From NCBI GenBank assembly GCA_032158265.1, contig JAVTIF010000008.1, forward strand, positions 1,302,001 through 1,366,000: 64,000 bases of DNA, read 5' to 3'. Within the stretch, counting starts at the first letter, position 1; every line of letters starts with the position of its first letter. Both the position numbers and the translations under genes were made by a program. The stretch is from Bacidia rubella (Eukaryota; Ascomycota; Lecanoromycetes; Lecanorales; Ramalinaceae). This document shows positions 32,730 to 45,268 of this stretch, piece by piece. The notes under the pieces were generated by a model. The model was not told the origin of the DNA. It did no database searches and was given only the letters and a program-made list of their open reading frames with translations.

Positions 32730-35168
32730 TCAAAATGCCTCTCCATTCACCTCCCCATCCAGATGCCGTCGCGCAGTATCCAGCTTCCTTCGACAAACCC
32801 TCGCTTCATATCTCGCACGATCAGGGCCAAACTCGTGCAGATCTCGACAAACCTTCGCCAGACTCTTGACAACCCTCTCAGCCAGCTCCTTATCGCTATC
32901 ATTGAGCGTGAGTTCCTTGATACTGCCGCCAGAATCTCGCGACACGATGGCAGAGAGGTACTTGAAAATATCCGGGACCTCCTCCGAGGGCGCCTCAACC
33001 CCATTTTCCGTAACGGAATGCTCCCTCCGATGTCTCTTCTTCGACCTCTCTCTTTTCAGGTCGGCCTCCTTGCGGGCTCGGGTCTTCAGATGTCGTTGCA
33101 TGTGCACATCGTTCTCTTTCTCCTTCGGTGCGTCCACGAGCCAGGTCCCCGCCATGGTTTGCCGGGGTGTCCATTCTTCCTCCTCCTCGTCCTCTTCTTG
33201 CACTTCCTCCATGCCTTCGCCTTCGGTTGCTGTTGCAAATGTAGCTGCTGTTGAGATCGAGTCGTTGCTGTTTTGTCGGACATGCTTGCCTGGTGATTCA
33301 TCTCTTTCTTCGATGGCGCCATCTTGGACCATTGTTGGGGGTCTTTCTGTTTCGGTTGAGTAGTTGGAGCTGTGAGTGCTGCTTCGCTTGCGGCCGTAGT
33401 GGCCCATTGAGCTGTGGAGGAAGAAGTGCTCGTAATCGAATGCATCGGCTCGGTCTTCGTGGCGCTCGCCAATAGCGTCTGAGAAGTCGTCTTCTCCAGG
33501 CGGACTGTTTCTAAGCTCACTTGGCTCCTCAGTCAGCTCAGCAAATTCACCGTTTCCTTCTTCTGCTTCTGTGGGCTCGACAAGTTGCGACATCGGAGCC
33601 TGGAGATCCTCGTTGGAACCCTCGGTCTCCCCATCTAATTTCTGTTGCTCAAGATGCTTTGTGGGTTGAGAAACATTCTCTTGTTCGATGGGCGAGATTG
33701 CGGCTTGACGAGGCTGTTCTGCCATGCCTACTCCAGAGTCTACCTCCGAGCGCTCCTCTTTCTGATCATGAGGAAGAACCGTATTTGCAATCGGCGCATG
33801 CGAAGGACCGTCAATTCTCTCACCAGTAGGTGGAGCCACTAGTCCAGCTTCTGGTTGAGCTACTCCAGCAATGCCCAAGCCAGTGCCTCCGTTCTGCTCT
33901 TCTGCTCTCTTTACTTCTGAGTAATCTACGTCCGCATTGGTCAATGGACTTGGCGTACGCAAAGTTTGAAGACTCCGCCTCCGAAGACTATCTTCCCTTG
34001 CCCTTTGCTTCAGGGTCGATATTTTGCCTTTCAGATCAGTCATTTGCTCCCGTAGATCCCGCATCTGAGTTGTAGACCGCGACCTGCTCAAGCTGCCTGT
34101 CGGGGAGGGCTGTGCACTAAAATCAGATGTTTCAAAGGTTTGGCGATTAAAGGGTGATCGAGCCTTCTCCGAGCTTCCCTCTTCTTCCTCTTCCTGAATG
34201 GCCTGTTCCCCGAATGAATGCAATGCTGGACCATCCTCATCGAGTGATTGCAAATCACGCTTGTGCCTTTCAGCCAGGCTCGTTGAGCGTGCCATTCCAT
34301 TCCAGAAACGAGCAGGTTCAGTATTGCGTTCTGAATCCATTGCTTCTCCGACCTGTCCCTTTTGCCCCGTAGTCTGGAGAGATGAGGGCACTGAGGTTTC
34401 ACTTGATATTCGCAAGTGACCCTGCGCATCGTCCTTTAGAGAAGAATTCGCTTGCCGGTGCTTTAGCGGAGAGTAACCGCCATGCGCTCGCCGCTCCCTC
34501 TGCATGGTTTGTAGTAAAGGTGGTTCACGGTCAGCGAAAGACGACATGGATGAAGAAGGCCTCGAGCCTAAGGTACTGCGCGCTCGACTGAGATTGCCTT
34601 CCATGTTCTACAGAATGTCAGTCCGAAATCGTTGGGGCTCTCACTCAAGTAAACGTACCGTCAATCGTTTCTTCGCATTAGCTAGAATCTCCTCTGCTCT
34701 TCTCGTCATGGCTGCATGTGATTCAGGATCTTCTTCATCCTCCTCTGGGCTCTCCGACAATTGCTCCATGCCCAGATCATTGACCCCCTCACGCTCGGTA
34801 GGCGACGATGTAGATGGTCTCTCACCGTTTGGGCGGTATGAGAGTCGGCTGTTCTCCACTCTAATCCTCCCATGACCCCTCTCATGCTTGGATTTTAGCC
34901 GTGTATGATTGTCGCTCTGGGCTAGGACGCCATTGCGAAAAGGACTGAGACTGTGATTTGCATTTTTCAATCGGGGCTTTTGATCTGTTGAACCTGACCT
35001 AGGGGTTCTCTCTTCCTCCATGACCGGAGATGGGAATTGTGTATCTTTCTTGCTGGCTGGAGATGGTTCGTTGGAGACTGGATTTTCAAATGGCAGGATC
35101 AGGTCGGGATTCGTAAGGGTTGGAGAGGGCATGCGGGCGGGCATGTGGGAGACAGGGAGGACCTGCAT
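32730..35168 (-). CDS. Large disordered conserved fungal protein, function unknown (two exons)
   Basis: Exons 35168-34659 and 34607-32730, with a 51-nt intron, give 795 aa. The splice joins EEILANAKKRLT to NMEGNLSRARSTLGS, which forms one amphipathic helix. A coiled-coil stretch lies around MRDLREQMTDLKGKISTLKQRARE. The C-terminal 80 residues (PDIFKYLSAIVSRDSGGSI to LDTARRHLDGEVNGEAF) are dense in predicted helix and are the likeliest folded domain. The remainder is acidic, Ser/Pro/Glu-rich and disordered. I do not recognise a named family. It may be a scaffold of polarity or the spindle pole, but nothing in the sequence decides this. Confidence 0.72.
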
Positions 35169-36003
35169 GATTCTCGATTCGATTCTCGTGGATCAAATCG
35201 GTATTGTTATGCAGGTGGTACAGGCTCCGAGGCCGGTGAGCTCATAGCTCCATCACCTTATCTGGTTACCAAAGCGTAAGAGAAGGATGGTGAGACTCGG
35301 CATGAGCCGCTCAAAGGAAGCCATGAAAGGGAATTAAAGGTGTGGTGAATTGATGAAACTGAGGCGAGAAAATCCTGAATAATGAGTGGCAGCATGAAAG
35401 AAAGGCAAAATGCGCAAAATGCGTGCGGGAAGAGGTGCTCCCCGCCATCCAGAAAGGGTTCCTTCGACCCTGCTTATTATTCGCAGGTTGATCTTTGCTT
35501 CATCCTTGAGTGCTTTTAGCAGCCACTTGCAAGGCACATGCCGATACGCGCGATGCACCGGCCCACATGCCTGGCTACTAGCTAGTCGAACCATTCACCG
35601 GCTGCCGTTGAATCGTGCGGGAAAAAGTCAATTATCAATGTGAAACTGCCGTGGCTGTTGCTTGAAATTGGACGCTTTGCGGCTGCTGTGGACCTGAAGA
35701 TACCTCATTGTCGGCACTGACTACTGTAGAGTTCCCGCGTTTGCGGCGAGGAATTGCTGTTATGTTGACAGCATCGCGTGCTCCCACGTGCTCATGCATG
35801 ACCGGCCTCAACATCTCTCAACGTGCATATCCAGCTTCTTTACTTAATCTCCGACCGGCATGCATGAGAATCGATGTTGATAACATTACATTTCATCAGA
35901 TCAACGGCAACGCATTAATTAACGCAGGTATAGTACTTGAATTGTGCTCTTCAACTCGACTTCATGAACCAATCTCTCAATCTATCTACATCCAAGATAC
36001 TAT
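35169..36003. other. Intergenic region
   Basis: 835 bp upstream of the large disordered protein. No gene or repeat recognised. Confidence 0.4.
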
Positions 36004-36531
36004 CTAGCTTTCCATACATTCATCGCTAGCTCTAGCCTCAGGTTCTCTCAACATCTCCCTGTTCCACTCAGCATATCTCTCAAGCACATCCACGTCATAA
36101 ACATCACCCACATTTTCCAAACCGTCCGACGGATCCACCACATAGAGCAAGATACCTTCTTCTTGTTTCTGCTTCATACACTCCAAATCGATCACCAATC
36201 GTACACTGAGGACTGGCTTACATGGACCCCAAACCCCATTGAAAATCTGATGCAGAACTTTCATTACATCTCTCTTTTCTCCTATTTTCACGGGCTTGAT
36301 GTCGTCCCTCCATTGTGCCGCCACAATGATTGTCGCAGGGTCGATGTGATAGCCTTTGTACCACACTGCCTGGCTCTCAATGTGACGGATCAGGTCGTGG
36401 ACATTGCTGATACGCGATATGTCTAGCACAATGTTTAGGGCTTTCTCTTCGAATTCGGTGTCCAGATGGTATGGTGGCCTGTAGAAGACGATGCGGAAAA
36501 CACGTCTGGTTCGGATGAGGGTGTTCTGAAG
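36004..36531 (-). CDS. Orphan open frame, 5' end unresolved
   Basis: The frame is open from after a TGA at 36532-36534 to the stop at 36004 (about 175 codons). It reads protein-like throughout: LIRTRRVFRIVFYRPPYHLD, ISNVHDLIRHIESQAVWYKG, HIDPATIIVAAQWRDDIKPV, VLSVRLVIDLECMKQKQEE. There is no ATG in frame near the 5' end. An acceptor (cttcag) at about 36524 could join an upstream exon, but I found no donor in a suitable phase. An overlapping frame with an ATG at 36559 (MATNEPTPLTSEHPHPNQ) might supply the N terminus through a frameshift. Either a gene with a missed exon or a truncated relic. No family recognised. Confidence 0.4.
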   Translation of the reverse strand, partial: LQNTLIRTRRVFRIVFYRPPYHLDTEFEEKALNIVLDISRISNVHDLIRHIESQAVWYKGYHIDPATIIVAAQWRDDIKPVKIGEKRDVMKVLHQIFNGVWGPCKPVLSVRLVIDLECMKQKQEEGILLYVVDPSDGLENVGDVYDVDVLERYAEWNREMLREPEARASDECMES

Positions 36532-37359
36532 TCAAGGGTGTTGGTTCATTGGTTGCCATATCCAGTCAGGAAATGCGGTAAAGCGTTCATTTTGTCCTTC
36601 CACCAGTTATCGACCTTGGTATATATAGATACTACTCTCGGCCAGGCAAGCAGTTGGAAGTTTCTGTGACCTGGTGACAATCATATCCAAAGCATCACAA
36701 TCATCCTACTTTGCAGCGGCCTTGTTGCCAGTGCGTTGACAGGAAACGCAAACACATTCGAAGAGTCCTTGCAACAAACATTATGTGTTTTTGCAAAGAG
36801 AAAGCCAGAACATAAAGACCGCACACAAGATCGTATTGTGCTTTGCACGTGGCAAATGGTATCATATTTTTCGCCCACTTTGTTGGAATCCGCGACTTGT
36901 TCGAAGGCACAGATGAATCGGTAATCGTGTGCAATAATTGCTTTGTTTTCCCAAGAAACGGCTTATGCCATCATACAGGGTTTGGAACAGGCCTAGGCGG
37001 AAGGAATGCGTTCGAAATGCATGACTACTTTAATTCATCATACCACTCTGTTACTGTCAATGCTGACGCCGATAATATAGTAATTGTCCATCAGAACACA
37101 TTGATTGTAAGACTCAAAACAACCTGCTTAAATCTTACTCTTACCAGCCCCTTGCGAAGCTCAGATATAGAAGCTGATGTACCGAAATCTATCTCACTCA
37201 AGCCAACTCAGCCGGATATCTCTCCATAGAAACAAAGCGCCATGCTGGATCGCAAACATAGCAGGCCGAAATCGTCGCCTCAAAGCCACCTTTTATCATA
37301 CACATACCACGCATCCCACGTCAAACTCATCTGCAATCCCCACGTTTTACCCCCAACAA
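36532..37359. other. Intergenic region
   Basis: About 830 bp. A plus-strand open frame at 36846-37229 has some protein-like text (GFGTGLGGRNAFEMHDYFNS) but no ATG start and no splice context, so I do not call it. Confidence 0.35.
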
Positions 37360-40096
37360 TCACTTCAACAACCTCGCAATATCCTGCACCCTACTCTCCC
37401 TCCCCTTCCCTCTCTTCGCCTCCTTCTCCCGAAAAGCCAAACCCATCAACCGTCTCTTCTCACCCTGAATTTCCAGCACACTCTCCTCCACCGTGCCCTC
37501 GACAACAAGCCTCCAGACCGTCGTCTCCCGCTTCTGGCCTAGTCTATGCACCCTATCAACGGCCTGATCTTCAATGGCTGGCGCCCACCACGAGTCCGCC
37601 AAAATCACCTGATTGGCTGCTACGAGATTGAGGCCCACGGAGCAGACGGCGAGAGAGGCGAGCATAATTGTGCAGTTTGAGTTAGTTTCGAGGGTGGAGA
37701 GGGCGGCGTCACGTTGGTGGGGCTTTAGCGAGCCGTCGATGCGAGCAATGGTGATGGAAGGGAAGGCGGTGGATAGGCGGGACTGCAGGATGTTAAGGAA
37801 GGAGGTCCATTGGCTGAAGATGACTGTTTTGGAGGTAGGGTCCTTCTTCTGGGAGGCTTGGAGGATGGAGACCAAGGCCTCGATTTTGCTGGAGGATGTC
37901 TCGGTGTCGATGTCGGAGTCTGACTGCTCTGTTGATTCGCCTAATTCGACAGCGGGCTGCACGAGGCTGTTGGGTTCGAGGGGCTCGGCGCGGCACATTG
38001 GGCATCGATGCTGAGTCTCTATTACGCGCTCAATGCATTCGGCGCCGAAGACGTGGGCGCAATTGGTTATTACAGGGTTGTGTAGGGTTTCGAGGCAGAT
38101 TGGACAGTCTTCGTGGGTCTCAATGCTGAGCTGTAGCATCGCTTGCAGAGCAGCGCGGTTTGCAGGGGTCAGATCAACCTGTTTCTGGTGCTCGAGGAGA
38201 GAAAGAATCTCGGAAACGCGCTGGCCACATAACTTCCAGTGATTACATACTTGGCGAAGACGGAGGAGCACTTCAAGCAAATGACGGTAATTATCACCAG
38301 TTTGACCCTTTTGCACTGTGTTGAGAAGGCCCTTGGCTTCTTTCTGCAGCGCCTCGTATGTTTCCTTTTCCTTCTTGTTGAATTCGATGCGGTGGATGTA
38401 CTCGGACAACTCAGGTAGACGAAGGTCAACAAACTTCATCTCCTTCTTGCGGCGAAGGCAAAGAGTGGTCATTAGCGCCTGCAAGAGGAGGCTCGCATTC
38501 TCATCACCCGCTTTCAGTGGCCGAATCAGCACGCTGTTGAACACATCTAGTCTCTCTAAGCCTCCAGTCATTCGAATGAACCGCACAAGAGAGTACAAGT
38601 CTCTCAAACTGTTGATAATTGGTGTTCCTGTTAGAACCCATCTGGACTGGGCTATGAGGTTGCTCGCTGCCAGAGCCGACTTTGTTTGTGGGTTTCTAAC
38701 TTGATGGCCTTCGTCTAGAATGACCCGCCGCCAATCAACAGAAAACATGCCGTGGCTACGGGGCACAGTTGGAGGGTTCTTGGTTCCCTTAGGGAAGTAC
38801 TCTGTACTAAGCGTACCGTAAGAGGTGATTACCACGTCATATGCACCGAAGTCAGCCGCCTTCATCTTTTTCCTGCCACTTCCATGGTACACGAGGACGT
38901 TCAGTGCATGATCTTGCTTTACATGGTGAGCGATCTGTCCGCTCCAGTTGGACATGACACCGACAGGTGCAATGATCAATGTTGTTTTGCGAGCCACTGT
39001 CTTCTTCGGATCGGCGATCATTAAAGAAATCATTTCCAGCGTTTTGCCCAGGCCCATATCGTCGCTCAAGATACCGCCACTTGCCAGCACAGGCTGCTGG
39101 CCTTTGATCGAGAAGTTGGTTGCTATGTTGGTATAGATGTTCTTGTCCCGTGTTGATCGCTTCCATAGCTGTACTGCCTCATCCGAGCCTTCTGGCGGAA
39201 GATGTGGGTCTTCCTTCTCAAGCAACCACGCTAGCGCTTGTCGTTGGTAAGGTAGCAAAGTAGTTGCCAACTGCTTCGGCGGCTCAGCCATCGGCATCTC
39301 TGCAAGGACATCTTCTGCTGCGCCGAATTTCTCCGCAACCTCGCCGATTTCTCGTGGATTGAATCGCTGGCTTGACTCAATGATGTCGTCCAGGTTCTGA
39401 TCTGGCACACCGCTGCCTTGAGATGGCGGGATTCCCATTTCGAGATGCGACTTGCCATTTCCCTTCTTGCTTCTCTTGGCAGCAGCAGCCTGCTTCAACT
39501 CATCTGCTTTTCTCTTCTTTGCATCTTTCTCTTTCCCATCGATCACGTCAGTAGGCAAGCGGTCTGCTTTGAGTAGGTTGCGCAGATTGGCGCGCTCAAC
39601 CGGCTCACTAGTACCAAATAGCTTCAGTACAATAGGGCAATCGTAAGTACCAATGGTGCTGGACAAAGAACCTTCGACAAGTAGATCACCATTGTCAATG
39701 TACTTTGCTAATTTGGCAGCATTCCCGCGAGGTATGTGGCCGATCTGCTGCCGCTGCACATTTTGCACTTGAATCGCATTGGAGTCATACTGCAAACACC
39801 CAACATTAGCATTGTGGGGGGAAAACTTGGATCATACTTACAGCATTATTGGGCTCTCGGACAAGCACTACATACTCCCCATAGCTTGCGATGCCCTGAT
39901 AGTATTGCACGCCAACAATTTTGGTGTTCAAGGCCCCGTATAGCTGGTAGGTTGCAACGGCTGCGTCATTATCCGCTTGAGTGGAGACTATAATATCTTC
40001 TGCTTCATGTTCGTCGTCCGCTGTCCAAGGTTGCGTGGCGGGTGGAATATCATCATCCCCGGTCAGGTCGATAGCTTCCTGCTTACCTCTTGCCAT
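37360..40096 (-). CDS. HIRAN-SNF2-RING ATPase, HLTF/Rad5-like (two exons)
   Basis: Exons 40096-39842 and 39789-37360, 894 aa. The 52-nt intron joins LVREPNNA to YDSNAIQVQNVQRQQIGHIP inside the HIRAN domain (about residues 55-150), which binds 3' DNA ends. Then the SNF2 ATPase: SDDMGLGKTLEM (Walker A Lys334), DEGHQVRNPQT (Walker B, about 444), LTGTPIINSLRDLYSL. A C3HC4 RING starts at Cys647 (CPICLETLHNPVITNCAHVF), followed by the helicase C lobe ending QAVDRVHRLGQ. This order is that of HLTF and Rad5 proteins, which remodel stalled forks and polyubiquitinate PCNA. It is shorter than Rad5. It could be a paralogue with another role in chromatin. The ATG at 40096 is the only Met at the N terminus. 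Confidence 0.9.
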
Positions 40097-40614
40097 GTTG
40101 CACCGTTGCAAATAATGCGACAAGCGGATGCGATGAAGAGAATTAAAGTTGACAGAATGGCGTTCGCGCTAATTATGCAACGACACGCCAACACGTGACA
40201 TGTCTTGGCGCTAGGGGTATCGGAAAGGCAAACCCTTCTGGAGGCAGGTAAACGGATAAGTCAATGCTGAGTCAGGGTACCAATTGCTCTGTCACTCGCT
40301 TGTTCCCTCTACCGTCATGGTACTCTTTTGGGTCAAGGGTCAAGCCACAAATCTAGGGACTTGTGCTGAGGACTCTTGGAATTTCCGGAAAAATTGCCTA
40401 ATGACAAGGGTTTTAGGGGCTTGTACCCCAATAAGCGGCTCAAGGTTACAGTAAGTCTTCAACCATGACGACAGATAGAATAGATTAGGAGGCTGGAAAC
40501 ATGTATGTAATTTTCAAAAGGCTCCGCGAGTAGGCTTGTGCTTTTGACTTGCCTATATGCTCGAATTCATGGGGTATCGCACGCTTCTAAACATGTCAAA
40601 TTTACACAACCATC
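40097..40614. other. Intergenic region
   Basis: 518 bp, upstream of the SNF2 gene and 3' of NUP120. No gene seen. Confidence 0.4.
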
Positions 40615-43600
40615 TTACAATTCCATCTCGTCCCCTTCTTCGAACCCATTTCCAACAAAAGCGTATCGTCCCCCATCGATCACGCTCCGCCGATCTAGCT
40701 CTGATTGATACTGCTCCCTCAGATCCTCAACCGTAATTAGCTGTCGTTCCTTACCTAAGTTTTCCTCTCCTCTCGTCCCACCAGCTAACACCCATGCCTT
40801 GTCCTTTCCTGCGGAGGCAAGTAAGTTGATAATGATAAGGTACTCGTTCTCTAACCTCCTGTCATCGGCCTTTGTGCGTCTGGACTTCTTTTGCAGGTTA
40901 TAGAGAGATGGCAGGAGCGGCCGCGCCGCACCTTGAAAGTCATCATGACGGAGCCGCCAGGCGGAGAGAATCTTGCACAGTCTGATCTTCTCTCTGGACT
41001 CAGGGTCAAGTTCTGCGGCAACTTTCTCCACAAGGAGAGCGTCTATTTGGCGCTGTAGATTTGGCGACCACCGGAAGTCCAGCAGCTGCGGAGTCTGTTT
41101 CGGCGTTTCTAAGATTCGGGTGATGAAATTCGGTAGCAGTGTGTCTGGGGAAGGGTGGCGAGTCAATGCGGAGTGAGCGATGATGAAGTCTTCAATCTTC
41201 AAGGAGGCTGTGAAGAGGCTTGAAAGTAATTTAGCGTTGAGGTCTTTCTTTATGGGAGAATCCGATCCGTGTTGCAGCGCCAGCTGAGCAAAGTGCGTGA
41301 CATGGGAAGGCGAGGGCGGATCGGCTGCGTTGAAGAGATCGATGATGTGCATGAAGTATCTGGGCGGTCCGCGGCCAAAATTGGCAGCCTCCGGCGCCTT
41401 CAGAAGTGGACCGAGGGCTTTGATGTCAGGGTCTGGTGTTGCTTGATGTTGGTCAGCGGAATTCAAACATGAAAGAACGACCACGGTTGCACTTACCAAG
41501 CTCTTCGGCTGACGCCTGAAAGTAGCCAGCTGCTTCATCTACTTCCTGACGAAGCAGCGCAAGTCTACCCTTAAGGTATTTCGCCGATGCTGTCGATGGA
41601 AGGAAATGTAAGAAGTCCAACGCCAGCCTGACGTTTTTATGAACAAGAAGGAAAGACTGTATGTGAACAGGTAAGTTCTCCCAGGGAGGCGGTTCGTTGC
41701 CAAGAATAGCCCACTGAAGCAGATCTTCAACAGTATGTGTGAAAGCCTTACAGCTGCTCTGCGAGCCAGTTCCCTGCGGCTTGAGATCAACAGCGAATAG
41801 GCTCTCTAGGACCGTAGGCTTCCAGTCTATTTCGTTTCTGTTCTTCGGAACTCTCACCCCATCAAATGTATTATGAGTGACGAGCCACCGTAGCACCTGA
41901 TAGCGTTTGAGGAGCAGCAAGAGCTCTGGTAATACTTGCGTTCCGTCGAAATAATCCATGGACGTCTCATTACGGTCAACTTCAGTATCGATGAAGACAG
42001 CTAAGGCAAGCAGGCTGCAAAGTATAACCTCACGTTTCGATATCATTTCATGCGCCTCTTTGATTACTGCTTTAATGCCGAATTGGCTGAAAGCTAGCTT
42101 AGACGAGTGTTCTGGAAGTTGGTGCGAAAAAGAGCCTATAATTGCGAAGAACGCCTCGTTATCGAGGTTCTGTATCCCACCAATATGCTCAAATTTGTTG
42201 TTAGCAAGATCATCAAACACTCCATCTTCAATTTCTTCAGTGAAGTCACATTCGTCATGGATTCTTTCAAGACGATCAGACATCTCCATAGAGGACTCTA
42301 GCCAGAGCTGCTTGTCGAGTGCCCGTCCGAAGTTGTGCTCCAAGCGGCTGCTAAACTTTTCTTTGAAGTATGTAGCTACCCCAATGATGGCGGCGAGTTG
42401 ATCAGGCAATTTCTGCTCTGTTGCTGCATCATCTTCAACAGACGGCATCACAATATCTGGATGCAATCTGGATAGTGCTTGAGCATTGTTATTAGCCCAA
42501 GTCTCTAGATTGTCGGATGTCCGAACAGCCGAGCATCCATCAGCGAAGACAATCCATGGCATATGCATCCGCTCGTCCAATGCCAAAGAAGTGGGTGTGA
42601 ATCTTGACCGATCAAGGTCACGAACATCCTGCCAGAAGATACTCCATTCTTGGTGGCTCGCTGCACGGTAGCTTTCTATGCCGGGTTTGTCCAGAGAGTT
42701 TTTGACTCTATACTCCACAGTCGATCGCAGTCTTTGCGTGAAGGACGTCTTTGCGTCTCCAGGGCTCAAACCGCGATTTACACAGTATATCATAAGCGCA
42801 TTCTCGAGCAGACTCTGTGAAAAATTTCCCGGCTGCAGAATGTAGTCGAGCCACTTCTGCGATGGGTCCTCTTGGTCTGATCTAAGACTTTGAGGGATGT
42901 CGTAGTCTGTCTTCAAAGGTAGAGAAGTGGTTGTCCAGCCGATGTCCCATTGCTCGTCAAGCTCCTCAAGCCTACATTGAAGATTGTACAGCCGATAGTG
43001 ACGATTGGACTGTAAAAGAAGCCAGAGATTGACGTTTCGGTCCTCACTAGCTATTGTCTTGAAATCTGCAACTTTCCAAATGGCTTTACTGTTCGGACTG
43101 GGATCAGGGTCTGGTGGCTTTAGGGTCGCTTCAGGGAACAGATCTTGTATACCATTTTCACCAGCGTCAGGGTCACGAATGCCCCAAAACTTGAATTGGC
43201 CGTAATCGTGTGGGGAAAACGTGACTACGTAATAGCCATGACCTATTTGAGATCCAGACATCTTAAGTATCTGCAGGACATTAGGACTTGCAGGGTCAAG
43301 CATCATTTTTGGTATCTCATGTTGATCTCTCTGCTCCCAGAGAAGGTCCTTCGAAAACACAGCGCCACCCTTCCCTGGGTTCCAGACTCGTAGAGTGTGG
43401 TTTGCGCACACTGCGAACACGTAATTCCCATCAGAGGATTCAACCATGGTCAAGGGAGTGGTTTGATCTAACGTATTTCCATCGTAGTTCAAAGTATTAC
43501 TGCCTTGCCAGCGCACAAGTCCTCGCAAGGATGCTGTCCAATGACCATCTCCATATATTTTCTCATTCCAATACGAGCAGTCTGGACCTTTGTCTCTTGA

Positions 43601-44233
43601 CAATATAAGCAGCCGGCCATCGCTGAGAGAGCAAAGCAATCGAAATGCACTGGTTGCGACCAAGCAGTAAGGGGGGCTGATGCTGAAGGTTGCTGGCCGA
43701 GCGATCTTGCACCAACCAGTAGTATCCTCTTCTGACGCGCTCAGACTGCAGAATACCTCCTTACGGATGGTAAAAGTGTATAACTCATTCGCCCTCGTGA
43801 GCACGAAAACATTGATCAATCTACGATCCTCTGTATCTGCCAGTGCCACACCTCCATGCTTGATCTCCGCATCAAAGCAGAGCTGAATTGTATAGCATGC
43901 GTCTCTTAATTCGTCATCTAGTTTACTCAAGTCTACCGACCGTAATTCTAGAACCTTTTGATTATTTACAACCCGCCAAAGAAAACTTCGAGGGTAATGT
44001 GCCGCTTTCGCGTGGTAGATGGAGGCGGAAGTGGCGAGGTAGTGATGTTGAAATGCAGCTTGGGTATCAAAAACATGTTGCGACCTCAGAATGCGACGGG
44101 TTGGGCGTTGACGAACACTGAACGTGCTCGGCTGAGATGCTTGTATTTGGATCACAGAACCCAGAGGGCATTCGGTATCTGTACGCGCCTCCTGAAATAG
44201 GCTCTGATATTGAGGCGACGTTTCTGGATCCAT
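40615..44233 (-). CDS. NUP120: Nucleoporin Nup120/Nup160 (two exons)
   Basis: Exons 44233-41497 and 41441-40615, with a 55-nt intron (gtaagt...catcaag); 1187 aa. The N-terminal half is a beta-propeller with repeated blades (FLWRVVNNQKVLELRSVDLS, YVFAVCANHTLRVWNPGKGG, GYYVVTFSPHDYGQFKFWGI). The C-terminal half is alpha-solenoid (EDFIIAHSALTRHPSPDTLL and onward). This fits the Y-complex nucleoporin Nup120, which scaffolds the nuclear pore. The frame continues upstream to 44305 but only with a TTG, so the ATG at 44233 is used. A MITE-like element lies 81 bp upstream of it. Confidence 0.86.
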
Positions 44234-44314
44234 ACCAAGAGATTTGGTCCATATAGAATCGCTAATGTGGGCTGTTCCTGAGGGAGTCGCGAATATAATG
44301 TTCAATTCGAAGCT

Positions 44315-44543
44315 TGTAATATACGGAGGATGACACCAAAGTGGTGCAACGCGCTAATTTTAGGTCGTTTTGACGCTAAATCCGCCCTTAGAGCGGTAGG
44401 ACTGAGCCCCTAAAAGTTCCCCGGGAGACCAATCTTACGGGCAATTGTTCCAGGCATCTGGCCCTTGAAATGGCCTAGAAAGGCCCCTAAACCGAAGCTT
44501 ATCAATATGTTGCAGCACTTTTGGTGTCGTCCTCCGTATTACA
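44315..44543. mobile_element. MITE-like inverted-repeat element upstream of NUP120
   Basis: 229 bp bounded by inverted repeats of about 34 bp: left tgtaatatacggaggatgac continuing accaaagtggtgcaac, right the reverse complement of tgtaatacggaggacgac continuing accaaaagtgctgcaac. The repeats differ at a few positions and by one TA. A 3-bp direct repeat (gct) flanks both ends. It has no coding capacity. It lies within the likely promoter or 5' leader of NUP120. Confidence 0.68.
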
Positions 44544-45268
44544 GCTAGCATTGTTACATGAGCAGTAGTCTAGACTTCCAGCCAATCAGGTGCGTCACTC
44601 GCTATGGGTACTAACAGGGCTAATTTGGGCGGGGATGCAGGGCAGCTCAGGAACGCTCAATAAATTCGTCTGCTGGGGTAGCTGCTACGATGAGTGATCT
44701 CAAAATTCTAGTAACAAATCTCAGTCAGCCCACAGGCGAAACACGAGAGTACAAGCAACAACGGCAGGCGTGATCAAAGCAAACATGATTATGCGGGCAT
44801 GCCAATCGTTACTAAAGCCTTTGTTACTGTTGTTTTACTTTGGGATGCGGGCTGAGCATGACCGGCTGCACGCTTTCCCCCGAAGTCCTAGCACTAAGAC
44901 GGCAACAGCGTAAGCCTATCGTATAATAATACCTTGCTATATACAATATCGTACTGGGGCTTAGTCCTGAAGGACCATCTGGTAGCAAAAGCAGCTAATG
45001 CAGCGAACATACTAGTTTTGGCGTAATCTAGGCTCGCATTAGTGACATAGGCTCGTGCCGAACCTTTCTCGCCTCACAGCTCTAGCGCTAGATAATGGTG
45101 TGGCTGTTGAGCTTCTGGGCTTCGGAATAGATGATCATGGTCGGGCGGCTCAAGTCACTGCGCATTGTGACCCAGAGTCCTTGTAAATTGCCCTCGAGAA
45201 TGTCTGGAACGTATCTGAATATAAAGCGAAAAAGGCACGAAAAACCTACATGACGTGGCGGAGGACCT
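44544..45268. other. Intergenic region
   Basis: 725 bp, between the element upstream of NUP120 and the TRS65 stop. No gene recognised. Confidence 0.4.

Noticed and set aside
32613..33254. 213-codon plus-strand frame antisense to the large disordered protein
   Set aside because: Composition mirrors the Glu/Ser-rich minus-strand gene; no independent start context or motif.
38318..38704. Plus-strand frame within the HLTF/Rad5-like gene
   Set aside because: Antisense shadow of conserved SNF2 coding sequence.
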